Notes: generated from the letters alone by a model not told the origin. A stretch of DNA of 64,000 nt from AP-15 sp963712825 (GCA_963712825.1 CAVQJP010000017.1:41643-105642); one strand, 5' to 3'. Counted from the stretch's first letter, positions 46,512 to 56,922 are shown. Translations and numbers: made by a program.

Positions 46512-49292
46512 ATGTGGAGCTGGAGACAGCGTAACGATCGAGCTGGAACCGAGATGAGGCTTCAAGCGCGCTCATGGCGGCGGGCCTCCTCTGCGCTCTT
46601 CCCGGCCGCGACCGCCGCACTCGCGGCCGCGATCTTCGTTGCCGAGCTGATGACGTCGGAGAAACTGACGGCCGCATTATTTTACGTCCTCGTGGTGCTG
46701 TTGGCCGCACGTTTCTGCAATGTGCGAGGCGTCGTATTGGTTGGCGCCGGCTGCGCGGGTCTCACGCTTTTGGCCTTCCTTTTGCCGGGTGTCATCGAGC
46801 CACCGGTCCCGGGCGTCAAAGCGTGGATCAGCGTAGCGGTAATCGGGATGACGACCTTTCTTGTTGCGGAGCGCCAGCGCACCATGGAAGCGCTGCGAGG
46901 CAGCGAGGAGCAGTGGCGGGAAGTATTCGAACACAACCCCGTGATGTATTTCATGGTCGGTCCAACCGGCACAGTGCTGTCGGTGAACGTTTTTGGCGCC
47001 GCTCAACTTGGCTATACGGTCGCCGAGCTGGTTGGACAATCGGTGTTGAGCGTTTTTTTTGCGGAAGACCGGGAGCTGGTCTCCGACCATGTGGCGACCT
47101 GCCTGGGCGAACTCGGCTGTCCGCATAGCTGGGAGATCCGCAAAGTCCGCAAGGACGGCACGGCGCTCTGGGTGCGCGAAAATGCCAAGGCCGTGCGGTG
47201 GTCGGGCAATGATGCGATTGTCTTGATTGCCTGCGAAGACATCACCGAGCGCAAGCTCGGCGAGCAGCGCGTGGCGGCGGCGTATGCCGTGACGCGCGTT
47301 CTGGCCGAGGTCGACACCCTCGCCGCCGCCGCTCCGCATATTCTTCGGGCGATCGGCGGAAATCTGGAATGGGACTGGGGCGCTTTGTGGAGTTTCGATT
47401 GGGGGCGCGAGCAAGCGGGCGCCCCGCTCCGGTGCGCTTGCCTTTGGCACGTGCCGGATATCGAGGTCGCAGAATTCGCCGCGGCCACCCGCGAGCGGAC
47501 CTACGTGGCCGGCGAAGGGCGGCTCGGGCAGGTTTGGCGAAGTGCCAAACCAATCTGGATGGTCGATGCGACGACGGAACCTCTATTTTTACGCGCTGCG
47601 GCGGCGGCGAAATCAGGGCTGCATGGAGGCGTTATTTTCCCGATCCTGCTCGATACCGAAGCGCTCGGGGTCGCCGAGTTCTTTAGCCGTGCGGCTCGGG
47701 AACCCGATCCAGAGCAGCTCGCCACATTGTCGGCGATCGGAAGCCAGATCGGCCAGTTCATCAAACGCCAGCGCGCCGAGGAGGCGTTGCGCGCCAGCGA
47801 GGAACGCTGGCGCAAGCTGTTCGAGACCTCGGCCGCCGGCATGGCTTTGACCCGGCTCGACGGCGTCTTTACCGCGGCGAACCCGGCGTTGCGGCGAATG
47901 CTTGGCCGCACCGAGGAAGAGATCGTCGGGCACAGCGTCCTCGATCTCAACCACGAGGACGAACGCGCGGCAACCGCGCAGGCCTTCGCGAAATACCGGA
48001 GCGGCTTGCTCACAGAACGTCACGTTGAAAAGAAGTACCTGAAAAAGGACGGCACCCCGGTGTGGGTGAACATTACGACGACGTTAGTGCCGGCAACCGA
48101 AACCGCCGCTCCCCTCCTGCAGTCGGTTTATATGGACATCACCGATCGCGTGCGGTTCGAGGCGGCTTTGCGCGCGAGCGAGGCGCGCTGGCGAACTATG
48201 TTCGAAACGACCGCAGTAGGCATTGTTACGGTCGATTTTGAGCACGGATATGGCATCGCGAATAAGAGTTTCCAGCGGATGACCGGCTATACCGAGGACG
48301 AACTGCGCAATCTGAAGCTGATAGATATTAGTCACGAGGACGATCGGGCAGCAACGCGAAAGCGTATTGATGAGATCGTTGTTGGTCCGCGGCGCAGCTA
48401 TCGAATTGAAAAGCGTTACCGTCGCAAAGACGGCGAGGTCGTATGGGCCGACGTCAATAATTTTTTCGTTCCCGCGACTGATAGCACGGCCGCTTTCCTC
48501 GGCACAATGGCGGTCGACATCACCGAGCGCAAACGGGCGGAGGAGGCCTTGCAGCAGGCCCAGGCCGATCTCGAGCGTCTTAATCGGGTCATGCTGCTGG
48601 GCGAGATGACGGCCTCGATCGCGCACGAGGTCAATCAGCCGATCGCCGCGGTCATTACCAACGCCAATGCGGGCTTGCGTTGGTTCGGCGCGCAGCAGCC
48701 GAATCTCGACGAAGTCCGAGAGGCGCTTGGTCGCATCGTCCGCGACGGCACTCGAGCCGGCGAGGTGATCGGCGGCATTCGCGCGCTCGTCAAGAAAGTG
48801 CCGCCGCGCCGGGAACCTTTGGACATCAACCGGGCTATTCGCGAAGTCATCGCTCTGACCCAGACGGAGACGCAGCGCAATGCCGTCAGGTTGCAGAGCC
48901 GGCTCGCGGACGACCTGCCGTTCGTCTCGGCAGATCGGGTCCAGCTGCAGCAGGTAATCATTAATCTGATCGTCAACGCCATCGAAGCGATGGCTGGTGC
49001 CGGCGAGGGGCCGCGCGAGCTTACGATCGTCTCCGGCGTCGGCGATGCGAACGACGCGTCCGTCGAAGTGCAGGACACCGGTCCGGGGGTCGATCCCGAG
49101 CAGCTCGACCGATTGTTCCAGTCCTTTTACACGACCAAGCCCGATGGGATCGGCATGGGCCTCGCGATCAGCCGTTCGATCGCCGAGGCCCATGGCGGGC
49201 GCCTGTCGGCAGCGCCGAATCACCCTCGCGGCACCGTCTTTCGCTTGACCTTGCCGGTCGAAGAGCCGCTCTCGGGGCGACTGCGCTTCTAG
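46512..49292 (+). CDS. PAS/GAF sensor histidine kinase
   Basis: 926 residues. N-terminal membrane helices (~30-115), PAS (~125-245), GAF (~255-415), PAS (~425-545, AAGMALTRLDGVFTAANPAL), PAS (~550-680) and a FixL-like kinase core. The H-box is MTASIAHEVNQPIAAVITNA N (around residue 700), the N-box QLQQVIINLIVNAIEAMAGA G, then QDTGPGVDPEQLDRLFQSFY TTK and GIGMGLAISRSIAEAHGG. The ATG at 46512 is one choice; the ATG at 46554 (MRLQARSWRR) is also possible. It pairs with the divergent FixJ-type gene or the receiver gene downstream. The kinase core is nearly repeated in the second kinase 3 kb on. Confidence 0.93.
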   Translation: MWSWRQRNDRAGTEMRLQARSWRRASSALFPAATAALAAAIFVAELMTSEKLTAALFYVLVVLLAARFCNVRGVVLVGAGCAGLTLLAFLLPGVIEPPVPGVKAWISVAVIGMTTFLVAERQRTMEALRGSEEQWREVFEHNPVMYFMVGPTGTVLSVNVFGAAQLGYTVAELVGQSVLSVFFAEDRELVSDHVATCLGELGCPHSWEIRKVRKDGTALWVRENAKAVRWSGNDAIVLIACEDITERKLGEQRVAAAYAVTRVLAEVDTLAAAAPHILRAIGGNLEWDWGALWSFDWGREQAGAPLRCACLWHVPDIEVAEFAAATRERTYVAGEGRLGQVWRSAKPIWMVDATTEPLFLRAAAAAKSGLHGGVIFPILLDTEALGVAEFFSRAAREPDPEQLATLSAIGSQIGQFIKRQRAEEALRASEERWRKLFETSAAGMALTRLDGVFTAANPALRRMLGRTEEEIVGHSVLDLNHEDERAATAQAFAKYRSGLLTERHVEKKYLKKDGTPVWVNITTTLVPATETAAPLLQSVYMDITDRVRFEAALRASEARWRTMFETTAVGIVTVDFEHGYGIANKSFQRMTGYTEDELRNLKLIDISHEDDRAATRKRIDEIVVGPRRSYRIEKRYRRKDGEVVWADVNNFFVPATDSTAAFLGTMAVDITERKRAEEALQQAQADLERLNRVMLLGEMTASIAHEVNQPIAAVITNANAGLRWFGAQQPNLDEVREALGRIVRDGTRAGEVIGGIRALVKKVPPRREPLDINRAIREVIALTQTETQRNAVRLQSRLADDLPFVSADRVQLQQVIINLIVNAIEAMAGAGEGPRELTIVSGVGDANDASVEVQDTGPGVDPEQLDRLFQSFYTTKPDGIGMGLAISRSIAEAHGGRLSAAPNHPRGTVFRLTLPVEEPLSGRLRF

Positions 49293-49485
49293 CCGGCGCG
49301 GCGTGGCGCGGGCCCGCTGCCTTGGGAGGACCCTCCCGAAGGTGTACCCGGCCTATACTGAAGTATAATCGCGATAAGCCGTTCCGCTGGCCGATCTTTC
49401 CTTTCAGCGGCCCAGAACCGGCGCTAATGCAATGGTGGAAACCGACGCGACACATTACTTTCCGGTTCGGAGTTAAGGAGCGAAA

Positions 49486-49872
49486 TTGGCAAGGCCAGCG
49501 GTCATAGCTATCGTCGACGACGATCACTCGGTGCGAGAGGCTCTGACGAGCCTCGTCAGGTCGCTGGGCTATGTCGCAATGGCGTTCGAATGCGCCGGAG
49601 ACGTTCTGAAATCCCGGCGCCGCCGCGGCGTGTCCTGCGTGATCGCCGATGTGCAAATGCCGGGGATGACCGGGCTCGAGCTGCATCGGCGCCTGTCGGC
49701 TTCCGGAAAGCCCATTCCAACCATTTTAATCACGGCGTATCCTGACGACAGCGTTCGCGAGCGCGCACTGGCTGCCGGGGTGGTCGGTTACCTGAGCAAA
49801 CCCTTTGAGGAGGATGATTTGCTCGCTTGCATCCGCTCGGCGCTGACACAAGCGCGTGCCGATGGGAGGTGA
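49486..49872 (+). CDS. single-domain response regulator
   Basis: 128 residues, receiver domain only: AIVDDDHSVREALTSLVRSL, phospho-Asp in CVIADVQMPGMTGLELHRRL, Thr in ILITAYPDDSV, Lys in YLSKPFEEDDLLACI. TTG start at 49486 because AAGGAG lies 7-8 bases upstream and no ATG fits. It follows the PAS/GAF kinase and precedes the MEDS gene by 3 bases, so it likely shares their transcript and acts as a phosphate shuttle between kinases and the FixJ-type regulator. Confidence 0.9.
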   Translation: MARPAVIAIVDDDHSVREALTSLVRSLGYVAMAFECAGDVLKSRRRRGVSCVIADVQMPGMTGLELHRRLSASGKPIPTILITAYPDDSVRERALAAGVVGYLSKPFEEDDLLACIRSALTQARADGR

Positions 49873-49875
49873 AAT

Positions 49876-50517
49876 ATGGAAACGAACCGCGGTTCCGTGG
49901 AGTGTGCTGGCGGTAGCCTCGGACAGAGCCGTCACATTTGCGCTTTCTTCAATGGCTTCGACGAGCAGCACAGAGTGCTTCGCTCGTTCATCAAAGAAGG
50001 ATTCGAGCGGGGAGACAAAGCCTTCCATATCGTGGACCCCGAGTTGCGGGGAGAACATCTCAGGCTGCTCGCCGAAGCCGGCATCGAGGTGGAGCAAGTA
50101 ATGGGTACAGGCCAGCTCGAGCTGCGGCGCTGGCAAGACGCTTACCTGCGCGACGATCGCTTTGATCAGGACGCGATGCTAAGCTTGCTCGAAGAGGTGC
50201 TCCGGTCGGGGGCGAGTTCCGGCTATCCGCTCACCCGGTTTATGTCTTGTGTAGAAGCGGCGCTGGTCGACAAAGCAGGCGTAGATAGCTGGTTGGAATA
50301 CGAGACACGCGTCAACTACGTGGTTCCCAAATACGACAATCCGGTCATCTGCACCTACGATCTGTCGAAGTTCAGTGCCGGCATAGTGATGGACATGATG
50401 CGGACGCACCCGGTCGTAATTATCGGGGGGCTGCTGCAGGAGAATCCGTTCTTTGTTCCTCCTGACCAGTTCCTGCTCGAAATCCGGGAGCGACGCCGGT
50501 CCGCACGAGCGCGATGA
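49876..50517 (+). CDS. MEDS-domain (DcmR-type) sensor protein
   Basis: 213 residues: HICAFFNGFDEQHRVLRSFI KEGFERGDKAFHIVDPE, then LAEAGIEVEQVMGTGQLELR RWQDAYLRDDRFDQDAML and the C-terminal VICTYDLSKFSAGIVMDMMR THPVVIIGG. This matches the MEDS domain, a RecA/KaiC-like sensory fold found beside kinases and methylotrophy regulators. GGGAGG precedes the ATG. The ligand is unknown. It sits between the receiver and the second kinase, with only 9 bases to the latter. Confidence 0.85.
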   Translation: METNRGSVECAGGSLGQSRHICAFFNGFDEQHRVLRSFIKEGFERGDKAFHIVDPELRGEHLRLLAEAGIEVEQVMGTGQLELRRWQDAYLRDDRFDQDAMLSLLEEVLRSGASSGYPLTRFMSCVEAALVDKAGVDSWLEYETRVNYVVPKYDNPVICTYDLSKFSAGIVMDMMRTHPVVIIGGLLQENPFFVPPDQFLLEIRERRRSARAR

Positions 50518-50526
50518 TCACGGCCA

Positions 50527-52227
50527 ATGCCGAGAGATCGCGAGGCTGACGCTCTGCGGCTGCGAACAGCGCTCAGGGACCTTGTGGCACTGTCTGCCGT
50601 CCCGGCGGTGTGGGTCGGCAGAGAACCGCCTGCCATCGCCGCTGATCTCGCCGACGTGCTGGTCAATTCATTGCACCTCGACTTCGCTTTTGTGCGTTTG
50701 TGCGACCCCAACGGGGGCGCCGCCGTCGAAATCGCACGGGGCAGCGCATCGCACGCATTTCCGGAATGGCTGCTGCAATATCTCGCCGCGGGCGGCCGCC
50801 TGTCGCGCCGGCAAATCGCTTGCGAAATCGGCGGTGGCACGCAGGGAGACCGCGGCATCGTGATTCCCGTCGGCGTCGATGCCGAAGGCGGTCTGGTTGC
50901 GGCGGCGTGTGGTCGCGCCGACTTTCCCACCGAAATCGACCAGTTGCTGCTCTCGGTGGCCGTCAACCATGCCGCAACCGCATTTCGGACGGCACGCCTC
51001 GTGGACGATCACCGCCGCGCCGAGGAGGCGGTACGCGAGAGCGAGAGACGGCTTCGCCAGGCGCGCGACGAACTCGAGACCAAAGTGGCGGAACGGACCG
51101 CCGAGCTGCAACGCAGCGAAGCCTATTTGGCCGAAGCGCAGAGGCTGAGCCACGCCGGCGGTTTTGGGTGGGATATTTCCAACGGGAAGCTCTACTGGTC
51201 GGAGGAAACTTTTCGCATCTTTGAATGCGACCGGGCTGATCAACCGACAGTAGAGTTTGTGCTCCAACGCACTCATCTGCCCGACAGAGCCCGTGTTCAA
51301 CAAACAATCGATCGTGCAGCGCAAGACAGGAAGGATTTCGATTTTGAACATCGATTGCTGATGCCCGATGGAAAGCTCAAGAACGTCCACATTGTCGGTC
51401 ATCCTGTGCTCGACGAGTCCGGCGATTTCGTCGAATTCGTGGGAACCGTGATGGATGTAACCGAACGTCGGCGGGCGGAAGAAGAACGGCAGGCGCTCGC
51501 CCACGCCAATCGCGTCACGACCATGGGGCAGCTGACGGCCTCGATCGCCCATGAGGTCAATCAGCCGATCGCGGCGGTAATCGCGAACGCCCATGCCGGC
51601 TTGCGCTGGCTCGGCCTCCAACAGCCGGATCTGGACGAAGCCCGACAGGCGCTCGATCGTATCGTCCGCGACGGCTCCCGCGCTGGCGAGGTCATCGGCC
51701 GCATTCGCGCGCTTGTAAAGAAACTGCCGCCGCGCCGCGATCTTCTGGACATCAATCAGGTCGTCCGCGAGGTCGTCGCCCTGACCCAGACCGAGATGCA
51801 GCGCCATAGCGTCAGCCTGCAGAACCGGCTTGCGGACAACCTGCCTCTCGTCTCGGCAGATCGGGTCCAGCTACAGCAGGTAATCATCAATCTCATCGTC
51901 AATGCCATCGAGGCGATGGGCGGTGTCGTCGGCCGAGCGCACGAGCTTACGATCGTGTCCGGCATGGATCCGAACGATGTGTTCGTCGAAGTGCAGGATA
52001 CCGGTCCGGGGCTCGATCCGCAGCAATTCGACCGATTGTTCCAGTCCTTCTACACGACCAAGCCCGATGGGATCGGCATGGGGCTGGCGATCAGCCGCGC
52101 GATCGCCGAGGCCCACGGCGGACGGCTATGGGCAGCGCCGAATGAGCCTCGCGGCGCCGTCTTTCGCTTCACCCTGCCGGTCGAAGAGCCAGTCTCGACG
52201 GGCCCGGAACGATCGCGCCGCCGCTAG
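50527..52227 (+). CDS. GAF/PAS sensor histidine kinase, second copy of the kinase module
   Basis: 566 residues, soluble. GAF-like domain (~20-155), a helical linker (ERRLRQARDELETKVAERTA ELQRSEAYL), a PAS domain (~200-320, SHAGGFGWDISNGKLYWSEE TFRIFECD) and a kinase core with H-box TASIAHEVNQPIAAVIANAH A, N-box INLIVNAIEAMGGVVGRAHE, DTGPGLDPQQFDRLFQSFYT TK and GIGMGLAISRAIAEAHGG. The core is almost the same as in the PAS/GAF kinase upstream, so one arose by duplication. Probably in the same operon as the receiver and MEDS genes. Confidence 0.93.
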   Translation: MPRDREADALRLRTALRDLVALSAVPAVWVGREPPAIAADLADVLVNSLHLDFAFVRLCDPNGGAAVEIARGSASHAFPEWLLQYLAAGGRLSRRQIACEIGGGTQGDRGIVIPVGVDAEGGLVAAACGRADFPTEIDQLLLSVAVNHAATAFRTARLVDDHRRAEEAVRESERRLRQARDELETKVAERTAELQRSEAYLAEAQRLSHAGGFGWDISNGKLYWSEETFRIFECDRADQPTVEFVLQRTHLPDRARVQQTIDRAAQDRKDFDFEHRLLMPDGKLKNVHIVGHPVLDESGDFVEFVGTVMDVTERRRAEEERQALAHANRVTTMGQLTASIAHEVNQPIAAVIANAHAGLRWLGLQQPDLDEARQALDRIVRDGSRAGEVIGRIRALVKKLPPRRDLLDINQVVREVVALTQTEMQRHSVSLQNRLADNLPLVSADRVQLQQVIINLIVNAIEAMGGVVGRAHELTIVSGMDPNDVFVEVQDTGPGLDPQQFDRLFQSFYTTKPDGIGMGLAISRAIAEAHGGRLWAAPNEPRGAVFRFTLPVEEPVSTGPERSRRR

Positions 52228-52329
52228 GAGACACCGGCGCGTCCTCGACCGGCTGTGCCGGCAAGACAATGCGAATATGTACGCATCTTGTACTTAATTG
52301 TGATCGCCACGAGCCTTTCTGTTTGCCGA

Positions 52330-52470
52330 TCTTTTCTTTTTTCAGTGGCCGCAACTGAGGCTTAACCCGGTGGCGGTAGCCTGGGTAGCGCACAAGCCTG
52401 GTTCGAATAAGGTATCGAAATTGCCAAGGACGGCCGTCATAGATCGCCGATGGCCGGGCAACCGGCGCAT
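52330..52470 (+). pseudogene. remnant of a duplicated receiver-gene leader
   Basis: The sequence after the second kinase resembles the stretch after the first: CCGATCTTTTCTTTTTTCAG against CCGATCTTTCCTTTCAGCG, and AAATTGCCAAGGACGGCCGT CATAG against AAATTGGCAAGGCCAGCGGT CATAG, the receiver start. The match fades within ~20 bases of the start, so only the leader and first codons of a second receiver gene survive. Confidence 0.55.
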
Positions 52471-52554
52471 CGGCGTCGTAACGCGACGGTAAGACGTATC
52501 TGGAGTTCCGGCGCAGGTCTTCAGGGCGATGAAGATATCGAGCACCCGACGAGA

Positions 52555-52816
52555 CATATAGAGGCTGTATTATGTAAACTTTTGTATATTGGCTCAATGA
52601 CCGATCGACAAAATCGTCGAACCAAGCTTTCGGTAGCTCCCAGTATTTCCCATCAGCAGCCCAATTGGGCGAAGTTTGTCTGCCGTTCTGACGCCATTGA
52701 CGGTTCGTGTCGGCGTAGGGGAGACGGACGCGCAAGCGCTGTCCTTTACCTGTCCGCCGCAGCACGACTGGTATCAGCGTCTGATTCCAAATATGCATCA
52801 GGGTCAGCTTGTCCAT
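52555..52816 (-). pseudogene. 5' part of a conserved hypothetical gene
   Basis: MHIWNQTLIPVVLRRTGKGQ, LRVRLPYADTNRQW and KYWELPKAWFDDFVDRSLSQ YTKVYIIQP match the N-terminal two-thirds of a small conserved protein often found on mobile or plasmid DNA (function unknown to me). In relatives a Cys-rich end follows; here unrelated sequence begins after IIQP, although the frame stays open to 52169. Truncated. Confidence 0.5.
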
Positions 52817-53187
52817 GTTCGCGCACAGTCGACCGTTGCGGTCACTCCCACTCGATTGTTCAAACAGTGTCTAACCATCTGATTTTGTTGTCAAATTCTT
52901 TTGCCTGACGACGAAACGCCGACAGCGATCCCGTCAAAATCCTACGCTTTTGATTTTGCGGAGAAATTCGGCCGAAATTTTTTTTCGTGGTTTCAGCTAC
53001 TATCGCGATGCTCTGTGAGCCGCGCGCAGTTCAGCTCGCTTTATCCATATAATCTGCTCCTCAGAAAACTACCGTCAAGACACTGCGGTCTCACGCTGCA
53101 GACCCATCATCCAGTGTTGGCCTGGGCCGCCGAGGCTCCGCATGGATATCGTGACTGATGTCGCATCGCGTCCCTCAAAAGCTTACC
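52817..53187. other. no recognisable gene, A+T-rich stretch
   Basis: Between the truncated hypothetical and the AbiV-like gene. Part of it (about 52870-53010) is richer in A and T than the window, as at promoters or island edges. No frame looks coding. Confidence 0.45.
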
Positions 53188-54696
53188 CTACGACAACTCT
53201 ACTTCGCCTTCCCCTTCGCGGCCGTCCAATATTCGTCGCCACGTTCGGTTCGCCACCTGGATAAGGTAGAGGTCGGCGACTTGCTTGGCGGTCCGCAGGT
53301 TCGCCAAAGAGGTTTCGGCCGGATTTCCTTGAACGGTGAGGGACTTGAACAGCAGCTGTCTATTCTCGCGCTCCGGGACGATCAGCGAGAACGCCTCGTG
53401 CAGGCGGCCGTCGATGTCCTCCTGCGCGCCGTTCCAACCTCCATATCGCCGCAGTGCGCCGAAAAGGCTAAAGATGAAGGCATTCCGGGCGAGCTGATCG
53501 AAGTTATAGTAGACGTCCGATTTGGCGATGAAAGCCAGCCCGTGAAAGTAGTGGCTGAAGATCGGCTCGGCCTCATCTTCCGGCAGGGGCAAGAAGGCCA
53601 TCATGCAAGTCACTGCGCGGTCGATCATCTCGTTCGTCATCGCGACGGCCCTGCCGGTCCCCCAGAAGCTCTCGCCAACGCCGATATTGACGGCGAGATT
53701 ATGTTCAAGGTCGCGCACGCCCTTGAACATCTCCTGCTCAAAGCCAGGCGGCTCGAACCAAAAATAGCCAATGGTTGCGATGTTGAGGCAGGCGACCACG
53801 AGCTTGGCGAGACTGGCCAATCGGCCGTGAAGGGAAGACACGGGCAGATTATCGTGCAGCGTGATCTGCAGCGTGAAGCGATCCTTCTTACCCGCCCAAA
53901 GGAGCTGCACGTGGTCGAAGCGCTCATTCCAGCGCGTCAGAACCTTGGCCCTCACGGAATGCGACGGCGTGTAAACTGTCACGTTCGCCCGCCAGCGTGG
54001 CTTCTCTGCGCCCTTCGCTGCGGCCGGCCGCTTTAGCTCCTCCTCGGCGAGCGCGCGCATTTCGCGGTCCTGCCGCTCCATGTCTTCTCGCACCCACCTG
54101 ACCCACTCCCGCGGCTCGCCGTTCAGTTCCTCATACTTGGCGATGAAGGGCGGGCTCAGCATGATCCGCGAGCGCTCGGGGTCGGCCATGGTGTCGAGGA
54201 ACCACTCGGTCAACTCATCAGCCTCGCCGGTGCGGATGCCCCGGGCCCGCTCGTGGTCCAGTCGCACGCGCGCCAAGCCCAGGGCTTTCCCTGCATCCTC
54301 GGGCTGGACCACGTCGCTCGGCGGCAGGTCGGTGAGCTCGGCATTCGGATCCACATAGAGCGACGCCAAGCGCATGGCGTGCGCGCGCTCGGCGAACTGC
54401 CTCGCCGCTTCGAAATCCGCCGGATCAATCCTGACCAGAGGCGACCAGACCGCCCACTGCAGTTTGCGTTTGTGGTTATCGAGGGACCGCTCGACCCAGG
54501 TTCCGTCAAGGCTGTCGTGGCCGATCGTCCGGGCGCCCAGCATGCTGGCTTTCCCCACCTCCTCAAGCGCCAGGAGGCTCAGGTGTTAGACGATGTGGGG
54601 CCACTCTGTGCCACCGCCTAGGCGGTCAGCGGCGGCGATGAAGCTCTCCGCCTGATCCAGGCAGAGGGCTCGCGCCCGTTGAAGCTTTTCGTCCAT
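53188..54696 (-). pseudogene. AbiV-like abortive infection gene with an early stop codon
   Basis: ATG at 54696 begins MDEKLQRARALCLDQAESFI AAADRLGGGTEWPHIV, then TAA at 54588-54586, then in the same frame HLSLLALEEVGKASMLGART IGH, the LxLEExGKA signature of AbiV-type (HEPN-like) proteins. The rest (RWRANVTVYTPSHSVRAKVL, ITLHDNLPVSSLHGRLASLA, LFGALRRYGGWNGAQEDIDG) is intact to 53188. One codon (probably Tyr) turned to stop would explain it. A restart at 54558 would lack the signature. AbiV homologues block phage translation; the long C-terminal part is unusual. Confidence 0.6.
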
Positions 54697-54787
54697 GGAG
54701 AGGTGTTACCGTCAAGTCGGGTAGTCGGAGAATTTGATCACCTTAGCCGCAACCTCGAGTCGACGCCCCCCTCGCAAATGGGTCACT

Positions 54788-54905
54788 CACCAGCAAGTAC
54801 GTCCACACGGCCCTGATCATGGCGGCGGAGACGATCGCCGGCTACACTGAGGGCCTGCCCGATGAGCAGGAATTCAAGCATACAGCCTACGCGCATGACT
54901 GCGCG
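54788..54905 (+). pseudogene. tyrosine integrase C-terminal remnant
   Basis: SLTSKYVHTALIMAAETIAG YTEGL and EFKHTAYAHD resemble the end of tyrosine recombinases, with SKYVH as the catalytic-Tyr segment followed by a helical tail. Only ~40 codons are left. It could mark an old island boundary. Confidence 0.45.
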
Positions 54906-54952
54906 TGCTGGCGGCTTCGGGTATGCGGACGGCCTAAAAAGGTGTCTACGAC

Positions 54953-55969
54953 ATGTCGAATTCCACGATCTGCATCTATTGCCGTCAGACCGATCCAGAT
55001 CGGTTTCGTGGTGTCGAACACGTCATTCCACAGGGATTCGGTCGCTTTGGAAGTGAAACGCCGACGCTCGACTGCGTGTGCGATGACTGCAACGCCTATT
55101 TCGGGCGCGAATTAGACCAACTCCTGACCCGCGACACCTACGAGGGCGTCTCCCGGTACAGCCGTGGCCAGTTATCTAGCGAAGCGCGCCCACAGAGACG
55201 GCTGAGTATGACGCTCGCTGATCCGGCCGAGGCGGGAGATTTTGTCGGCCTCCGAGTCGCGGTCGACGGAACGACCGGGCAGCTCATGCCGCCCGCCGCC
55301 CAGTTTCACGTCCATAATTTCAGGACGGGCGAGGACGAGGTCTACTTCTTGCGCCAGATCGCCGGCCTGACCCTACCGGAAGCCGATTACGGAAAGCCGG
55401 GCACGAACGGCGAGAAGGGAACATGGAAGTGCAAGATTCTCGCGCCATCCCGGGAGGCGAAGGATGCTGTGGTGGAGGCGCTCCAACGCGCAGGGATCGA
55501 CTTCAGACCTGGCACGCCTTTCCAGAACCCCTGGGGCTCTGAGTCCGGTGAGCCTTCGTCATTTCTCGTAGAGATTGCCTCGGAAGTGGACAAACCCCAC
55601 AAGCGGGCGATCGCCAAGATCCTCATGAATTTCGTCGCATTCCATCTCGGTGGCGAGGAGATGCTCGGGCCGCGGTGGGACTTTCTTCGTCGGTACATCC
55701 GGCACGGCGAGGGCGAGATCAAAGCCAGGCTCTCGCATCGTCCGTTCTGGACGGGCCAAGAAACGGAACATCTCCGCTTTCGCGACGACAGCATCAACGT
55801 GCGCATCGAGAATCTGGACGGCAATGTCATCGGCGCCATCCAGTTCTACAATCTGCACACCTACGAGATGATCCTGATCGAAGGTGACGCACTGCGCCCC
55901 GACCAGGAAATCGGGCGCCGATATACCCCTGGCGAGCTTCCGGTCGTTGGCGAAAAGCGTCCCATGTGA
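54953..55969 (+). CDS. HNH endonuclease domain protein
   Basis: 338 residues. The N-terminal zinc-bound HNH motif is CIYCRQTDPDRFRGVEHVIP QGFG ... CVCDDCNAYFGRELDQLL, two CxxC knuckles around EHVIP. The remaining ~260 residues (FRTGEDEVYFLRQIAGLTLP, HKRAIAKILMNFVAFHLGGE) are a conserved C-terminal part of unknown role. Undamaged, in a neighbourhood of broken defence-like genes, so it could be a restriction-type nuclease; no methylase is nearby. Confidence 0.85.
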   Translation: MSNSTICIYCRQTDPDRFRGVEHVIPQGFGRFGSETPTLDCVCDDCNAYFGRELDQLLTRDTYEGVSRYSRGQLSSEARPQRRLSMTLADPAEAGDFVGLRVAVDGTTGQLMPPAAQFHVHNFRTGEDEVYFLRQIAGLTLPEADYGKPGTNGEKGTWKCKILAPSREAKDAVVEALQRAGIDFRPGTPFQNPWGSESGEPSSFLVEIASEVDKPHKRAIAKILMNFVAFHLGGEEMLGPRWDFLRRYIRHGEGEIKARLSHRPFWTGQETEHLRFRDDSINVRIENLDGNVIGAIQFYNLHTYEMILIEGDALRPDQEIGRRYTPGELPVVGEKRPM

Positions 55970-55979
55970 GCCATCATTC

Positions 55980-56922
55980 TTAGAAGAGCATGAAGTCGAC
56001 GTCCTCGCCGACATCCTGCTGGCTCTGCACCGTCCGCACGAATGCGTCGGTTATCTTTTTCGCCTTTTCAGCGCCCCATTGATCGAAATGGCGCGGCGAG
56101 ATGAGGACGTTGGATATCCGGCTCAAGACGAGCTTTGACAGCTCGTACTTCTGTACGTCGCTGGTCGAGCCGAGGATACGATCCAAAGCGGCGCGGACAA
56201 CTCCCTGATCTTGCTTCGCGTAGGAGAATACGGCGACCGTCGACGTCGCACTTACCGGCAGGATATTGATCGCGACGCCGACCAGATCCTGATCGACCGG
56301 CACATCCTTGAGCGTGATGAACGACGAGGCCGCAAGGCACGGCCCCTGGTCGTTCAGATCAATAACGTCGTGCTCGACGCCGTCAAAGGACTGACGCAGC
56401 AGCGGCTCGTCATAGTACCGATGGCGATACCGCCAAGTCGCCCAAGACAGCAGCATCTGCTCCACAGCCTTCTGTCCGGCAGGACTGGAAGAATCCGGGG
56501 AGTCCGCGCCGCGCTCGATCCGTGCCGTGTAAAGGCTCTGCAACTGCACGACCCCGGTCATGATTGCGTGCAGTTCGCATGTGATCCCCCGGTAAGCCAG
56601 CAGGAAGAGCTGCTCGCGATCGGCGGCATCGAGCGGCTTGGTGTCGAGCGGTCGGAAGAGCTCCGTGTCGTGCTCATTGCAGAACCCGGCGAATGTAGAG
56701 GCGTCGTTCCGCCCAATCCGTCTGAGCGCGATGTCGGGGCCTGCCTGTGAAAAGCGTGGCTGCCCGGCGAGGACGTGATTGTCCTGTTCCAGAAGCGCGA
56801 TTCTGAATTGAATGCGCGCGGATCGCTGGCTCACTGCATTGCATCGACGGCTCGAGACACCGGCCGAACCCGATCTTCCGGGTCCGGAAAAACTCGGCGA
56901 GATTTTCAGGCTCAGGGTTCAT
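55980..56922 (-). pseudogene. conserved hypothetical protein, frameshifted near the 5' end
   Basis: ATG at 56922 reads MNPEPENLAEFFRTRKIGFG RCLEPSMQCSEPAIRAHSIQ, a Cys-containing start. The rest, IALLEQDNHVLAGQPRFSQA GPDIALRRIGRNDASTFAGF CNEHDTELFRPLDTK, is in another frame from about 56805. The pattern C...C...AHSIQ plus FCNEHD suggests one zinc site formed by both parts, which the frameshift separates. Function unknown to me; such genes turn up in defence-rich regions. Confidence 0.6.
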
